Of a DNA stretch of 64,000 nucleotides, positions 11,050 to 20,373 are shown one piece after another. This stretch comes from Dipteris shenzhenensis. Taxonomy: Eukaryota; Polypodiophyta; Polypodiopsida; Gleicheniales. The stretch lies in NCBI GenBank assembly GCA_047967505.1, contig CM106538.1; one strand, 5' to 3'. The first letter of the stretch is position 1. Every line of letters starts with the position of its first letter. The notes under the pieces are model-generated. The model was not told where the DNA came from and made no database searches. It was given only the letters and a program-made list of their open reading frames with translations. Made by a program: the position numbers and the translations under genes.

Positions 11050-11765
11050 AGAAGTTCACCTGTGGCCAAAATGTTTCTAAGTTGGCACTTTAGTACCTTC
11101 TAGGTTGTCCAGAGGGACCATAGCATTGTCAACACCTTTGATTTTATATGATCCCATCCATGCTCAATGTTGTAGACTTTGCTTCATTGATCCCAATGGA
11201 AGTTTTCATAGTAGCACAAGCATGCCATCTTTTAGGGCTTCTTTCTTGATTTGTCAATCATGCCACACCTTCCTCCTCCTTTGCTAGATCACACCTTGCA
11301 TCTAGGCTGCCCTCAACTTGACTTCATCAATTCTAAACAATTTGTCCAATCTCTTTGCAATGGCTTCTTCTTGGCCATTCATGTGTTTTATGAGCCACCC
11401 TTAGGATCAACACAAATAACTCCACTAGTATGACTACTTCAAGTCTTAATGCCAAGTGGAATGGGGTATGCATCATCCTACCTTAAAAACCATTTAGTAG
11501 GCCCAGAGTGTTGTTTGCAACCTATGATCCCAAATGATTTGATGCTCATTCAGTGTCTTGAAGAGGATCATCTTCAAAACTTTTATCATCGCTTTTGCAT
11601 GCAGAGAGTATTTCATCAATTCCTTGTGATGAATGAGGAATCCCTTTGTCTCATCACATTGATGACCAATATGATGAAGCGAACTCCTTGGTTAGACATG
11701 ATCTCAATGGGACACCCAAATCGAAAGATTATCTCATATAAGAACCTTGTTGTGTTGTGGGTTAT
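11050..11765 (-). pseudogene. Ty3/gypsy integrase remnant (minus strand)
   Basis: Read on the minus strand from 11,765, the frame gives FRFGCPIEIMSNQG (the usual form is FGxPxEIVSDQG, around the second catalytic Asp), then FNEHQIIWDH-like and LQTTLWAY blocks. Further on are a basic QIKKEALKDGMLVLL segment and a WMGSYKIKGV...LDNLEGT segment matching the integrase C-terminal region. Many stops and shifts interrupt it. The plus-strand open frame over 11,449-11,770 is an antisense shadow of this remnant. The upstream part of the element is absent because Copia H sequence begins at about 11,771. Confidence 0.75.
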
Positions 11766-11789
11766 GTTGGATCAGGCATTCACAGCTTC

Positions 11790-12252
11790 AGACAGAAGCA
11801 GAGGCAAAGGCAGAAGCAGAGGTAGATCATACCAGAAAAGTGGTCATCATCAACAAAATCAAAGTCAGCATCAGCATCAGCATCAGCAAAATCAGAATCA
11901 GCAAAGAGGAAATCATTCCAACCGAGGAAGATTTCAAGGACGAGGAAATGCATCCACCAATGTGTCAAACATTCAGTTCAACTACTGTCACAAGTTTGGA
12001 CACTATGAAAGAGATTGCCGCAAGAAGCAGTACGAGCAAGGCAATCAATCCAGCAGTAATCGAGGGAATTCCCGAGGAAGAGAAAATCATCGTGGTGGAC
12101 ATTCTAGTCACAGTCATTTTGCAAATGAACATGGAAATATGTTTCTTGCAAGCGAGGAATTGCATCAGACTGATACAGTGCACCTAGACATTGATTTCAA
12201 TCCCAAAGAGGATTTCAGTTATCAAGTCGACCAAGTGGAACAGGATCCTTAG
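11790..12252 (+). pseudogene. Copia H gag C-terminal part with zinc knuckle
   Basis: An arginine/glycine-rich start (SRGKGRSRGRS), a glutamine/histidine repeat (QHQHQHQQNQNQQ) and a CCHC knuckle, CHKFGHYERDC (about 11,985-12,020), with its first Cys position changed (the N-terminal residue pair reads YC). A basic linker follows, and a stop at 12,250-12,252 sits directly before the protease motif. The N-terminal capsid part is missing. The stop would block gag-pol read-through. Confidence 0.8.
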
Positions 12253-13302
12253 TACATCGACAGCGGTGCATCATCTCATATGACAAATCATCAGGAATGG
12301 TTCATAGAAATGAAACCATTAGAAGGACAAAAGGAGGACAGAAGAATGTCATCTACACAGCAGACAATACACCGAATCTAGTTCAAGGGACAGGTGTTAT
12401 CCCTATGAACAATTTCACTGGTACAAAAGGATTAGTCAAAGATGTGCTCTATGTTCCAAAGCTCAGTAAGAACCTTTTGTCAGTATGTCAAATGATAGAA
12501 CACAATTACAAAGTCATCTTCGACGGTGATGAATGCACTATCAGAGACAAATCCAAAAAATGTCAGCTAGTAGCAAAAGGTGTCAAGGAAGGATGCTTAT
12601 ACAGAATGCTAGCTACAATACCAGATAAGCATGCCATGTCAGCTCAAATGCAACAGATGCCACTATCTGCAAAATGGCACAAGAGATATGGTCATGTCAA
12701 TTTCAAGTACTTGTTAGATCTAAGGAATCAGAATATGGTAATTGGGATTCCGAAGCTACAGTTTCTTTGAAAAGTTTGTGAAGTATGTTGCTTCGGCAAA
12801 CAAAAGCGAACCAACTTTGTTAGGAGTACCTCTCGTGCATGAGGTATTCTTGATTTGGTATATACAAATGTATGGGGTTATGCCCAGACCCGCAGCATCA
12901 ATGGTTCACTTTATTACTTGACCTTCATCGACGACTACAGCAGATATTGTTGGGTCTACTTTCTAAAAGAGAAATCTGAAGTGTTTTCCAGATTTCAAGA
13001 ATTCAAAGCCATGGTAGAAAACCAAACAGGCAGAAAGATGAAGGTCATGAGATCAGACAGAGGAGGTGAATACATGTCTTCAGCATTCATGAAATTTTGC
13101 AAAAATCACGGCATACGAAGACAATTCACATGTGCAGATACTCCTCAGCAGAATGCAATAGCTGAAAGGAAGAATGGGACTTTAGCAGACAGTGCTAGAG
13201 CAACGCTTAGTGAAAAGCATCTTCCAAATCAGTATTGGGCAGAAGCAATAGCTATAGCAAACTACTTGCTTAATCGGCTTCCTTACCCATACAAGGTATG
13301 AC
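12253..13302 (+). pseudogene. Copia H protease and integrase
   Basis: The protease motif YIDSGASSHMT lies at about 12,253-12,285, with the catalytic DSG at 12,258-12,266. A frameshift follows into 12,297-12,770, which carries the GxxxxxVLYVPxLSKNLLSV segment. The integrase zinc finger begins at WHKRYGHVN. A stop at about 12,768 precedes the CxxC half. The integrase core from 12,855 has FIDDYSRY, the second Asp in RSDRGGEY, and the Glu region in NAIAERKNGT. The frame stops at 13,301 and resumes shifted with TPYEAFTGHKP. Inactive. Confidence 0.9.
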
Positions 13303-14557
13303 TCCTTATGAAGCATTCACTGGACACAAGCCACGCATTGGGCATCTCCGCATATTTGGTTGCATAGCATATGCTCACATACATGATGATCATCGCAGAA
13401 AATTGGATGCAAAGTCACACAAATGCATCATGGTTGGCTACAGTGAAGAAAGCAAAGCATACAAATTGTATGATCCCATCAACCGCAAAGTCATTATCTC
13501 CAGAGATGTAATCTTTGATGAGGAATCAGAATGGAAAACCTCACCTACACAGGAGATAGAAGCATCGACTTCACAGTCATCTACAGAACAGGTTGATGAA
13601 GAAGAGCAAGAATTGCCAGCAACACCCCAAGCAGAGCCTCAGCAGCTCAGACGGTCTACTAGGGAAAGCAGACCACCAACCAGATTGACATATGCTCAGA
13701 AAGGCAAAGCAATTCAAATGGAAACCACCAACTATGCTCTTATGACTACCATCATGGCTACAAAAGAGCCAGTGTACTTCGAAGATGCAGTAGACAAGCC
13801 AGAATGGCAAACTGCTATGAATGAAGAAATGGATGCTTTGTATAAATATAACACTTGGGAAGTCTACATGCAACAACCAGTAGGTTATGTTGAACCAGGA
13901 AAGGAGAATAAGGTTTGCCATCTCAAGAAAAGTCTCTATGGCTTAAAGCAAGCACCCAGAAGTTGGTACAGCAGAATTGACAAGTATTTTACTGATCTGG
14001 GATACATGAAATCCAATGCAGATCATACTCTCTACTACAAAGTTCAAGGGGAAGACATTACTATTGCACTTTTGTACGTAGATGATCTGATTGTGACAGG
14101 AAGCAAGGATAGCTTCATCAGAAAATTAAAACAAGACTTATCTGCAGAGTTCGACATGAAAGATCTTGGACTTATGCACTATTGTCTTGGAATTGAGTTC
14201 TGGAGAGATTCAGATAGCACATTCATGAGTCAGCTCAAGTATGTTGATAGTCTCCTGAAGAAGTTTCATATGGCAGATTGCAAGATTGCAGCCACTCCCA
14301 TGGAACAGAGTTTGAAACTTACTAAACATTCAGAAAAGCCTACAGTCAATGACAGATACTATAGGCAGCTCATCGGATCTCTTATATATCTGACAATCAC
14401 ATGGCCAGATATTTGTTATGGCAGTAAGCTCACTAGCACAGTTTATGGCAAATCCAAAACAGTCTCACTAGAATGCAGCCAAAAGAGTCTTGAGATACAT
14501 CAGAGGTACAGGACAGTTTGGGATAGAATACAGAGGAAGTCATCCACGGTTGCATAG
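13298..14557 (+). pseudogene. Copia H reverse transcriptase with internal in-frame deletion
   Basis: A 419-codon frame runs from the integrase C-terminal region (TPYEAFTGHKP, FGCIAYAH) through a linker ending RRSTRESRPPTRL into the RT. At 13,858-13,866 the reading passes from NTWEV straight to YMQQPVGY. About 100 residues normally lie between these two blocks: the [12 protein letters not shown] and DVKTAFL motifs with the first catalytic Asp. The palm motif YVDDLIV is intact (14,075-14,086). A frameshift near 14,470-14,500 separates RT from RNase H. The clean in-frame junction explains why the frame stays open. Confidence 0.85.
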
Positions 14558-14741
14558 ATACTATGACAGTGACTATGCCGGAGATCATGAGACCAGGAGA
14601 TCGACACAGGGATATGCATTTTTCCTTGGTCAAGGTGCTATATCATGGTTGTCAAACAAACAGCCAACTGTTTCTTTGTCTTCGACTGAAGCAAAATATA
14701 GAGCACTCACTACAGGTGCATGTGAGGTTATGAGCAACTGA
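14490..14741 (+). pseudogene. Copia H RNase H fragment
   Basis: The shifted frame carries MRYIRGTGQFGI, then YYDSDYAGDHETRRSTQGY (first catalytic Asp region), ISWLSNKQPTVSLSSTEAKYRAL, and stops after GACEVMSN. The last third of RNase H, the polypurine tract and the LTR are missing. Confidence 0.9.
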
Positions 14742-14899
14742 AAGATAAAAGTCATTAATATCAAAGAGGGTTGCGGCTAAGGCTGAAGGAGAAAGCTGCC
14801 CATCCTACAAATGAGATACCCAGTTCCTCAACACTATCTCTGTAAGGCCCTCCTCTGCATAAAAGGAATCTGGAATCCTAACACTAACAGAGCGGCACC

Positions 14900-15499
14900 T
14901 CACATGGGGATCTGGATCATCAAAACCACTGAAAAATGATCCAAAGTGGACACCCCAAGTGCAATGCAAACAGTACCACCTCTGTCAAGAGCCCAATCAT
15001 CCATATAAAATCTGTCAATCCGTGCATGTATAGGCATCTGCAATCTCTTGTTCGACCAAGAAAAAGAGAGAATGTGGCTGAGTGTGAAAAGCATCATCTT
15101 GCCAAGCATCCCTGCAACTGTACTGAAAAAGAAAGGCATCCCACGCTGCTCTCTGTAGGGAGTGAATGCCACCTTCCCTACCACCCCTATAATCCAAGCA
15201 TCTGCAATATGTGACCAAGAGAGCAGTTCCTTCCAAAAAAGAACACGATCCCCTCTAGAATTGGGTGCATAAATGTTTAAGAGATCAACCTTATGCCTAG
15301 CAATCAAAAATATAATCCACTGAGCTCTGGAAGGGACTATGATCCCATGTCCAATCACCAAGGGGAGTATAGAAGAAGAAACAAAAATGCAAGTACCTCC
15401 CAAGGCGGGTGACCAAAAAGTATGGCCTGAAAGAAGACTACTCGACTTGGGACAATCCATGACATCCGATTTGTGTTCCTGAGTCATCAAAATGTCCAT
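14900..15499 (-). pseudogene. LINE1 ORF2 endonuclease domain (APE-like), catalytic segment deleted
   Basis: Blocks in order: [63 protein letters not shown], then (after a frame change) [30 protein letters not shown], ending in STLDHFSVV (the SDH motif, changed to LDH). Compared with LINE2, the segment containing GGDFNMVET is deleted directly after WIIG. The start of the domain (ASWNIHGLG) is also lost. Dead enzyme. Confidence 0.85.
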
Positions 15500-16274
15500 G
15501 GGACCCCCAGTAACACCTAGATGAAGTTGGTTATGAATCAGCTACTTGCGGCAACGGGACAATCCTCATATGCGAGAGAAGGAGGCCGGATGAAAGATCC
15601 TACCCGACCTGGTAGTGGAGAAAGCCCTCTCCTACGAAAAATTACTCCTATCAACAGGAGGGAAGTCAACTAGGGAAAGCACACCCACACAAGCTGAGGG
15701 GAAAACTCTCTCCACAGATGTCTAAAAGATGTGCTCCCCGAGCGTAGAGGGTACAAACTCCTCCTCTACCTCAAACTCAGCCAAGTCTGTCAGAACTGAA
15801 AATGAATTCCTGCGAAGTACCTCTGGCACAGGAGTGCGAAGTAGCACATTGGGCGCAAGAGTGCGAAGGAGCCCTGCAGAAGGAGAAGTGGAACCAATAA
15901 CCCCCTTACCTCTGTCAAGTGTAGACAGACGTGCAAGAGAAGAAGAGGGGTGCCACCACATGACCTCGGCATGAATCAGCATGACCTCAACCATGACTTT
16001 GGCATTGTTCTCAAGACACGGGTCTCTGCAGAAAGGTTCTCCCTAGGTGAGTGCTCCTGTACCTAAATAGGGGCAGGAGCAGTCTCATTTGCACATGGAA
16101 CTAGGACAGGAATGTCTCTTGCCTAAAGAGACGGGTCCGTGGCCCCATCAGCGATAGCCTGAGGTACTGGCTCCCCAACTCTGACAGGCAACCAATGGGG
16201 GATGGCCGAAGCAGGACGTGTTGACTGTCATGTCCGCATTATTGTAGAAGTACTAAGTCAAGAGGCTGATGGTC

Positions 16275-16547
16275 CTAGATGTGAAGCCGGTCTAGCAGCA
16301 CGTGAAGCGGTAGGACCTGGTCGTGAGGAAGGTCCAGGTCGGGTGAAGCTATGAGGCATACCGTGGATCCTTTAGCTCTTTTCGTTTTCCTTAAGCAATC
16401 TCTGGCAAAGTGCCCAAGGATCCTGCAAATCCTACACTGATCTTGTCTCCTTGCAATCTCGACTCCCTGTCTAAAGAAGGAGCCATCTGGACACTGAAGC
16501 ATAATGTGGTCATCCGAGATGTTAGGATCAAAGACAATGACCCTAAC
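16275..16547 (-). pseudogene. LINE1 ORF1 zinc-knuckle fragment
   Basis: The frame reads VRVIVFDPNISDDHIMLQCPDGSFFRQ (in two pieces), then the CCHC knuckle CRICRILGHFARDC, then a basic tail. The same region of LINE2 has [14 protein letters not shown] (about 27,585-27,628). The apparent N-terminal MKKSSM comes from the inserted MITE and is not part of ORF1. ORF1 proteins of plant LINEs bind RNA and commonly end in such knuckles. Confidence 0.8.
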
Positions 16548-16844
16548 CATGGATGATTTTTTCAACTTAGCTTCGTTAAGAAGCTAAAATTTTATATTGG
16601 TTTCGAAAGTTTGTATGCCCTAATAAAAATAAACATTTGAAAGATTCGCCAGGATTTGAAACTTCTATGCAAAAAATTTAAAAGTTTCTCCAGAATTTAC
16701 ATTTTTTACTTCAAAATTCAAAAGAAAATATATAAAAGTGTATTGTATCTTATTAATATTGTGAAACTAAAAAATTGGACTGGATAAACTTTCGCCAAGA
16801 TTTTATATTAATATATAATCATAGCTTTAATAAAAACATCCATG
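16548..16844. mobile_element. hAT-like MITE, 297 bp
   Basis: A very AT-rich insert in LINE1 ORF1. It begins CATGGATGATTTTTT and ends with the inverted match AATAAAAACATCCATG. Terminal repeats are about 14 bp and start CATGG, which fits the hAT pattern. It is flanked by an exact 8-bp duplication ACCCTAAC (16,540-16,547 and 16,845-16,852). The homologous stretch of LINE2 lacks the insert. It has no coding capacity. Confidence 0.85.
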
Positions 16845-17005
16845 ACCCTAACACACGGTACCCCATCAGACCTGACTACCTTTGTTGCTGTAGGCATCTC
16901 AGGGAGAGAGGGGATCTCAGTAACCACTCTAAAGGTGGCTCCAATGGAATGTAGCACTCAATGGTACACTTAAGGCGTCGTCCACTGTTTGAAGCACTGT
17001 ACATG

Positions 17006-17338
17006 CTACCTCCGAGGAGTCAAAAACAATCTGGAAGAAACCTCACCCAAGTAGAGAACATCTGTGAAGTGCCCTGCGAGGTCTCCAGGTAGAGCGGCGA
17101 GCATACAGTCCCTGGCCTGTAACCTGGAAGGGTAGGACCCATGGATGCGAGCAAAGAGTGAAGTCGAGCTCTCCTGCTCTATATCTTTTTTGAGCTGCTG
17201 CAACTCATCTTTTGAGAAAATGATGGTTTTTGCGACCGGTGGAAGCGAGCGAGGATTGGCTAAAGGCTGAGCCATCGTCAATCGAGGTAGAGGCTGACAC
17301 CAACACAGTTGAAACTCCGGCCGTCTAAAATGCTGCAA
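17006..17338 (-). pseudogene. LINE1 ORF1 N-terminal region
   Basis: The frame carries [38 protein letters not shown] and MLAALPGDLAGHF. LINE2 has the counterpart at 27,929-28,195 ([39 protein letters not shown]). The ARIHGxxPSRxQARDxML pattern resembles the DUF4283-type N-terminal domain of plant LINE ORF1; that is an inference. Confidence 0.7.
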
Positions 17339-17339
17339 G

Positions 17340-17900
17340 GAAGGAGAAGGAGAAGGCTGAAGGGAGGAGACAGGAAGGAGAAAGAGAGGAGGGGGAGAGA
17401 GGCTAAGAGAGGAGGAGAGAGGCTAGAAAGGAGGCTAGAGAGGGGCAAGGGAAGAGAGATGAGGTAGGTAGGGAGAGGCTGAGGGGAGGAGAAGGGCTGA
17501 AGGAGGGTGGAGGGGTGAGGATAGGGACAGGGGAAAGGAGGCGGAAAAGGGACTAAAGGGGGCAGGGGAGGGGAAGAGGGTAGAGGAGAGGGAAAGGGGC
17601 TGAGTGTAGAGGAGAGGGTAGGCGGAGGTAGGGGCTGAGGAGGGTAGGAGTAGAGGCGAGGGTAGGAGCTGAGAGAGGGGGCTATGGAGGGCAGAGTAGA
17701 GGCAAGGTAGGAGCGGAAGAAGGGGCGAGGGTAGGGCGAAAGAAGGGGCGAGGAAAGGTGGGGGTGGAGGCAGGGAAAGGGGGTGAGGATAGAGAGAAGG
17801 AAAGGTAGGGAGGGGGCTGAGGGGAGAGAGGAGAGAGGGGCGAGGAAGGGAGGCAGAGGGCAGCATCGAAGGCGGGGAGCAACAGCAGCTCCAAGCAAGC
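17340..17900 (-). repeat. Homopurine/homopyrimidine tract at the LINE1 5' end
   Basis: About 560 bp of almost pure GGAGA, GGGGAGAGG and GAGGGTAGG on the plus strand, hence CT/CCT-rich on the LINE sense strand. Open frames on the minus strand are proline/leucine/serine low complexity and are not genes. The position directly upstream of ORF1 marks it as 5' leader sequence. Confidence 0.8.
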
Positions 17901-17949
17901 ATTGCAAAAATTCACAAGTTTCATCTAGAAGGATTTGGGAAATCATAAG

Positions 17950-20219
17950 AGCTTATGATTGGAACAAAGACTAAATGCCCAAAATCATCCTCTAAAATTA
18001 AAGTCAAGACATGCAATTGACCAAAGGCTAACTTTTGCAATAGAGTGTATACATGCAAGTACTTAGAATATTCAAAGCTATTGACCACCCCAAATCTAAA
18101 TTTGCAAATCCCAAATCCGTACTATACTAGTTTCTTCCTAACTATTTTGGTTCATGTCTAAAAAAGTTATTTAAAGGCAATTTCAAGACCACAATATACC
18201 TAAGGGTATACATTGACTAACCCAAACCATATGTAGTATTAGTCCCCATGGTTTGACTTCACTTTTGAGTCCTTGAGACCCTCTCCTAATACTTAAAGAG
18301 TCTCATGAAAATGCAAAGAATGTTTCAAAAGAAATGTAATGTAAAAAATAGCACAAAATTTTGCTCATAAGCGATCAAATGTGCTATAAACAAACCCAAT
18401 CAAGCTACTTACCTAAGGGAACATTATTGGATCCTAACCTACCCCTCCAATCGCACTTAAAGTCATTCGACCATAAAATCAATCACAGAGTTAACTTGAA
18501 GAGAGGAGCATTTGGCCCACCAATAATCTCATTGTACCTAAATGATAATCAAGGATACACAACACATTGAAAGGGAATAGCTAAGACTCGACAAATCCCA
18601 ACAAGACCAACTAGACAACATCCTAAATAGAAAAACATCACTCAATTTGAAAGATACATTTCCTAACTCAACCCACAAAGACCAAAACCTACATCTTTCT
18701 TTCCCCCACACCAAAAAAAAAAACCCTACAACTTCCTAATGCCTATTTGCAAAAACCTACATAACGAAAGCCAAGTCTCGGTGATTGAATACACTCAAAA
18801 CGTATGAGTAGGTTATAAGGCTAAGATATCCCCCCTAAACTGTTCATGCGATTAAAATAAAGAGGGTGATTAAAACTATTGTATTTCATAGGATTTTATT
18901 AATACAACTTCATTACATCCTTGATGCATTGTAGGCCAAAAGAAAGAGATACAAGGTGAACTTAGGACCACATCTATTCTTTCAAAGATCACACAATTAT
19001 TAACATAACAATGAACGAATTACATTTTTCTTTATTTTTTTTCAAAGAAAAGAGCTCTACTAAATATGAGAAACTCCAAGCGCATGACAAAACCAATTTA
19101 AAGGGACACAATCAAGCTCATGCATGAGAGCCAAAAAAAATCCAAGGTTGAGCCACCTCGAACCTATGAAGGACTCGAAGAAAGACCGAGAGGCACTCCA
19201 CTCACTAGAGGAAAAAGTCCCCTCGGTGGAAGTTTCTCGAGAGAACCTCTACATGCTCGTCCAAATTTTAGAAATTTTAGAGCGTCCAAGTACAACAAGA
19301 AAAGGTTTGTTGTAACTATCTTGACATGAACGAATATGGAGTTCAAGAAAGACAATAGAGGATGCGTTAATTTAGATGTCAAAGATATAGAGATATACGT
19401 CTGCTTGACTTTTGACAACTATCATGTGGTGAGAAATTTAAAGCTAACAAGCTTAAGATTGCACTATGAGGTCTTATATTGACTTTGAAGTCATGCAGAG
19501 ATGGACTCAACAAGAATGCATGACACGACAAGATTTATGGGCTAGATTATATCAAGCTTACATGTACATATGTTAATTAGAATATAAATAAGGTAGATAT
19601 ATGACCACGAGCCATTGGTGAGCACTCACATATGTTAGGTCCAAGGAAAGTAGAATTGAGTGGGATGCATAGGTAGGGCATTAATGTGTCATACGCCTAA
19701 GGGTGGTCTCAGTGAAGAATAGACTCTTGGAAGAGTGGGTATCCTTTCACTCACTCAATTGCATTCCTTTAAGAATTTCTCACTCATTGATTCCTTGCAT
19801 GTCCAAGAAAAAATAGGAGTGCCACCCATACACGGACTCTCCCCATTGGAGGGTCAATGCAACATCATAAATATGTTGAACTCTTCTACACTTATATGAC
19901 AACCTTCGTTAATAGAGGGGGATTTTCAAATGAGAACATTTACATATCAAAGGGGGGATTTAAAAGATATTTACTTATATAAATATATAGAGGGGTAGTC
20001 TAAATTATACATATGGCAGGTGGTGAACGACTATGTTTTAAAAAATACATGCTTGCTCTCACATGCTACCTGGTTTTTTTTTAGTAGCCTTTGAAATATG
20101 CTTCAAATTTCAAAGAACTAGAATACAAATTAGGCTATTTTGACTATGAGAACCAAGGGAGCCTGAGATACAATCTTTTGGCTGAATTTCCTTTCGAAAA
20201 CTACAAGAATGCAATCACA
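17950..20219. other. AT-rich intergenic sequence downstream of the HisRS gene
   Basis: No domain-bearing frame found on either strand. It would hold the HisRS 3' UTR next to 20,220, but I see no clear AATAAA on the minus strand close to the stop. Short A-runs occur at about 18,720. Confidence 0.5.
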
Positions 20220-20373
20220 TTAGTTAATAATTTCTGTAATGAGCTCATCAACTTCAATGTCCCTCTCCTCTCTTGAGACTAAATTCTTGACACGCACAAA
20301 ACCACGCTCCCACTCAGTGCTGCCCAACAAAATCATTCGCTTGGCCTGCAACCTTTCAGCATGTTTGAATGCC
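20220..20373 (-). CDS. HRS1: HisRS last exon (anticodon-binding domain end)
   Basis: The acceptor AATCTTTTCAG is followed by G completing a Trp codon (LKW), then [21 protein letters not shown], ending DELITEIIN and TAA. The last strands of the HisRS anticodon-binding fold. Length 154 nt. An open frame extends upstream into the intron without a start, confirming that the acceptor sets the boundary. Confidence 0.92.

Larger units (their letters stand above)
11771..14741 (+). mobile_element. Copia element H, internal fragment without LTRs
   Basis: A Ty1/Copia gag end and pol in plus orientation, beginning inside gag (serine/arginine/glycine-rich region) and ending inside RNase H. Neither LTR is present. 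The left edge abuts antisense gypsy integrase. The right edge is followed by minus-strand LINE1 about 20 bp later. Confidence 0.9.
14760..17930 (-). mobile_element. LINE1: 5' part of a non-LTR retrotransposon, 3' part missing
   Basis: Minus-strand LINE with a pyrimidine-rich 5' region (17,340-17,900), ORF1 pieces and the endonuclease half of ORF2. It is related throughout to LINE2 (22,534-28,802). RT and downstream sequence are absent. The element ends about 100 bp beyond the endonuclease, next to Copia H. It carries a 297-bp MITE at 16,548-16,844. Confidence 0.85.

Noticed and set aside
11449-12252. 267-codon plus-strand frame as one gene
   Set aside because: Its first third is the antisense shadow of a minus-strand gypsy integrase remnant and the rest is Copia H gag. 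The frames join by chance at about 11,771.
17278-17946. 222-codon proline/leucine/serine-rich minus-strand frame
   Set aside because: Pure product of the homopyrimidine tract at the LINE1 5' end; overlapping frames are open for the same compositional reason.
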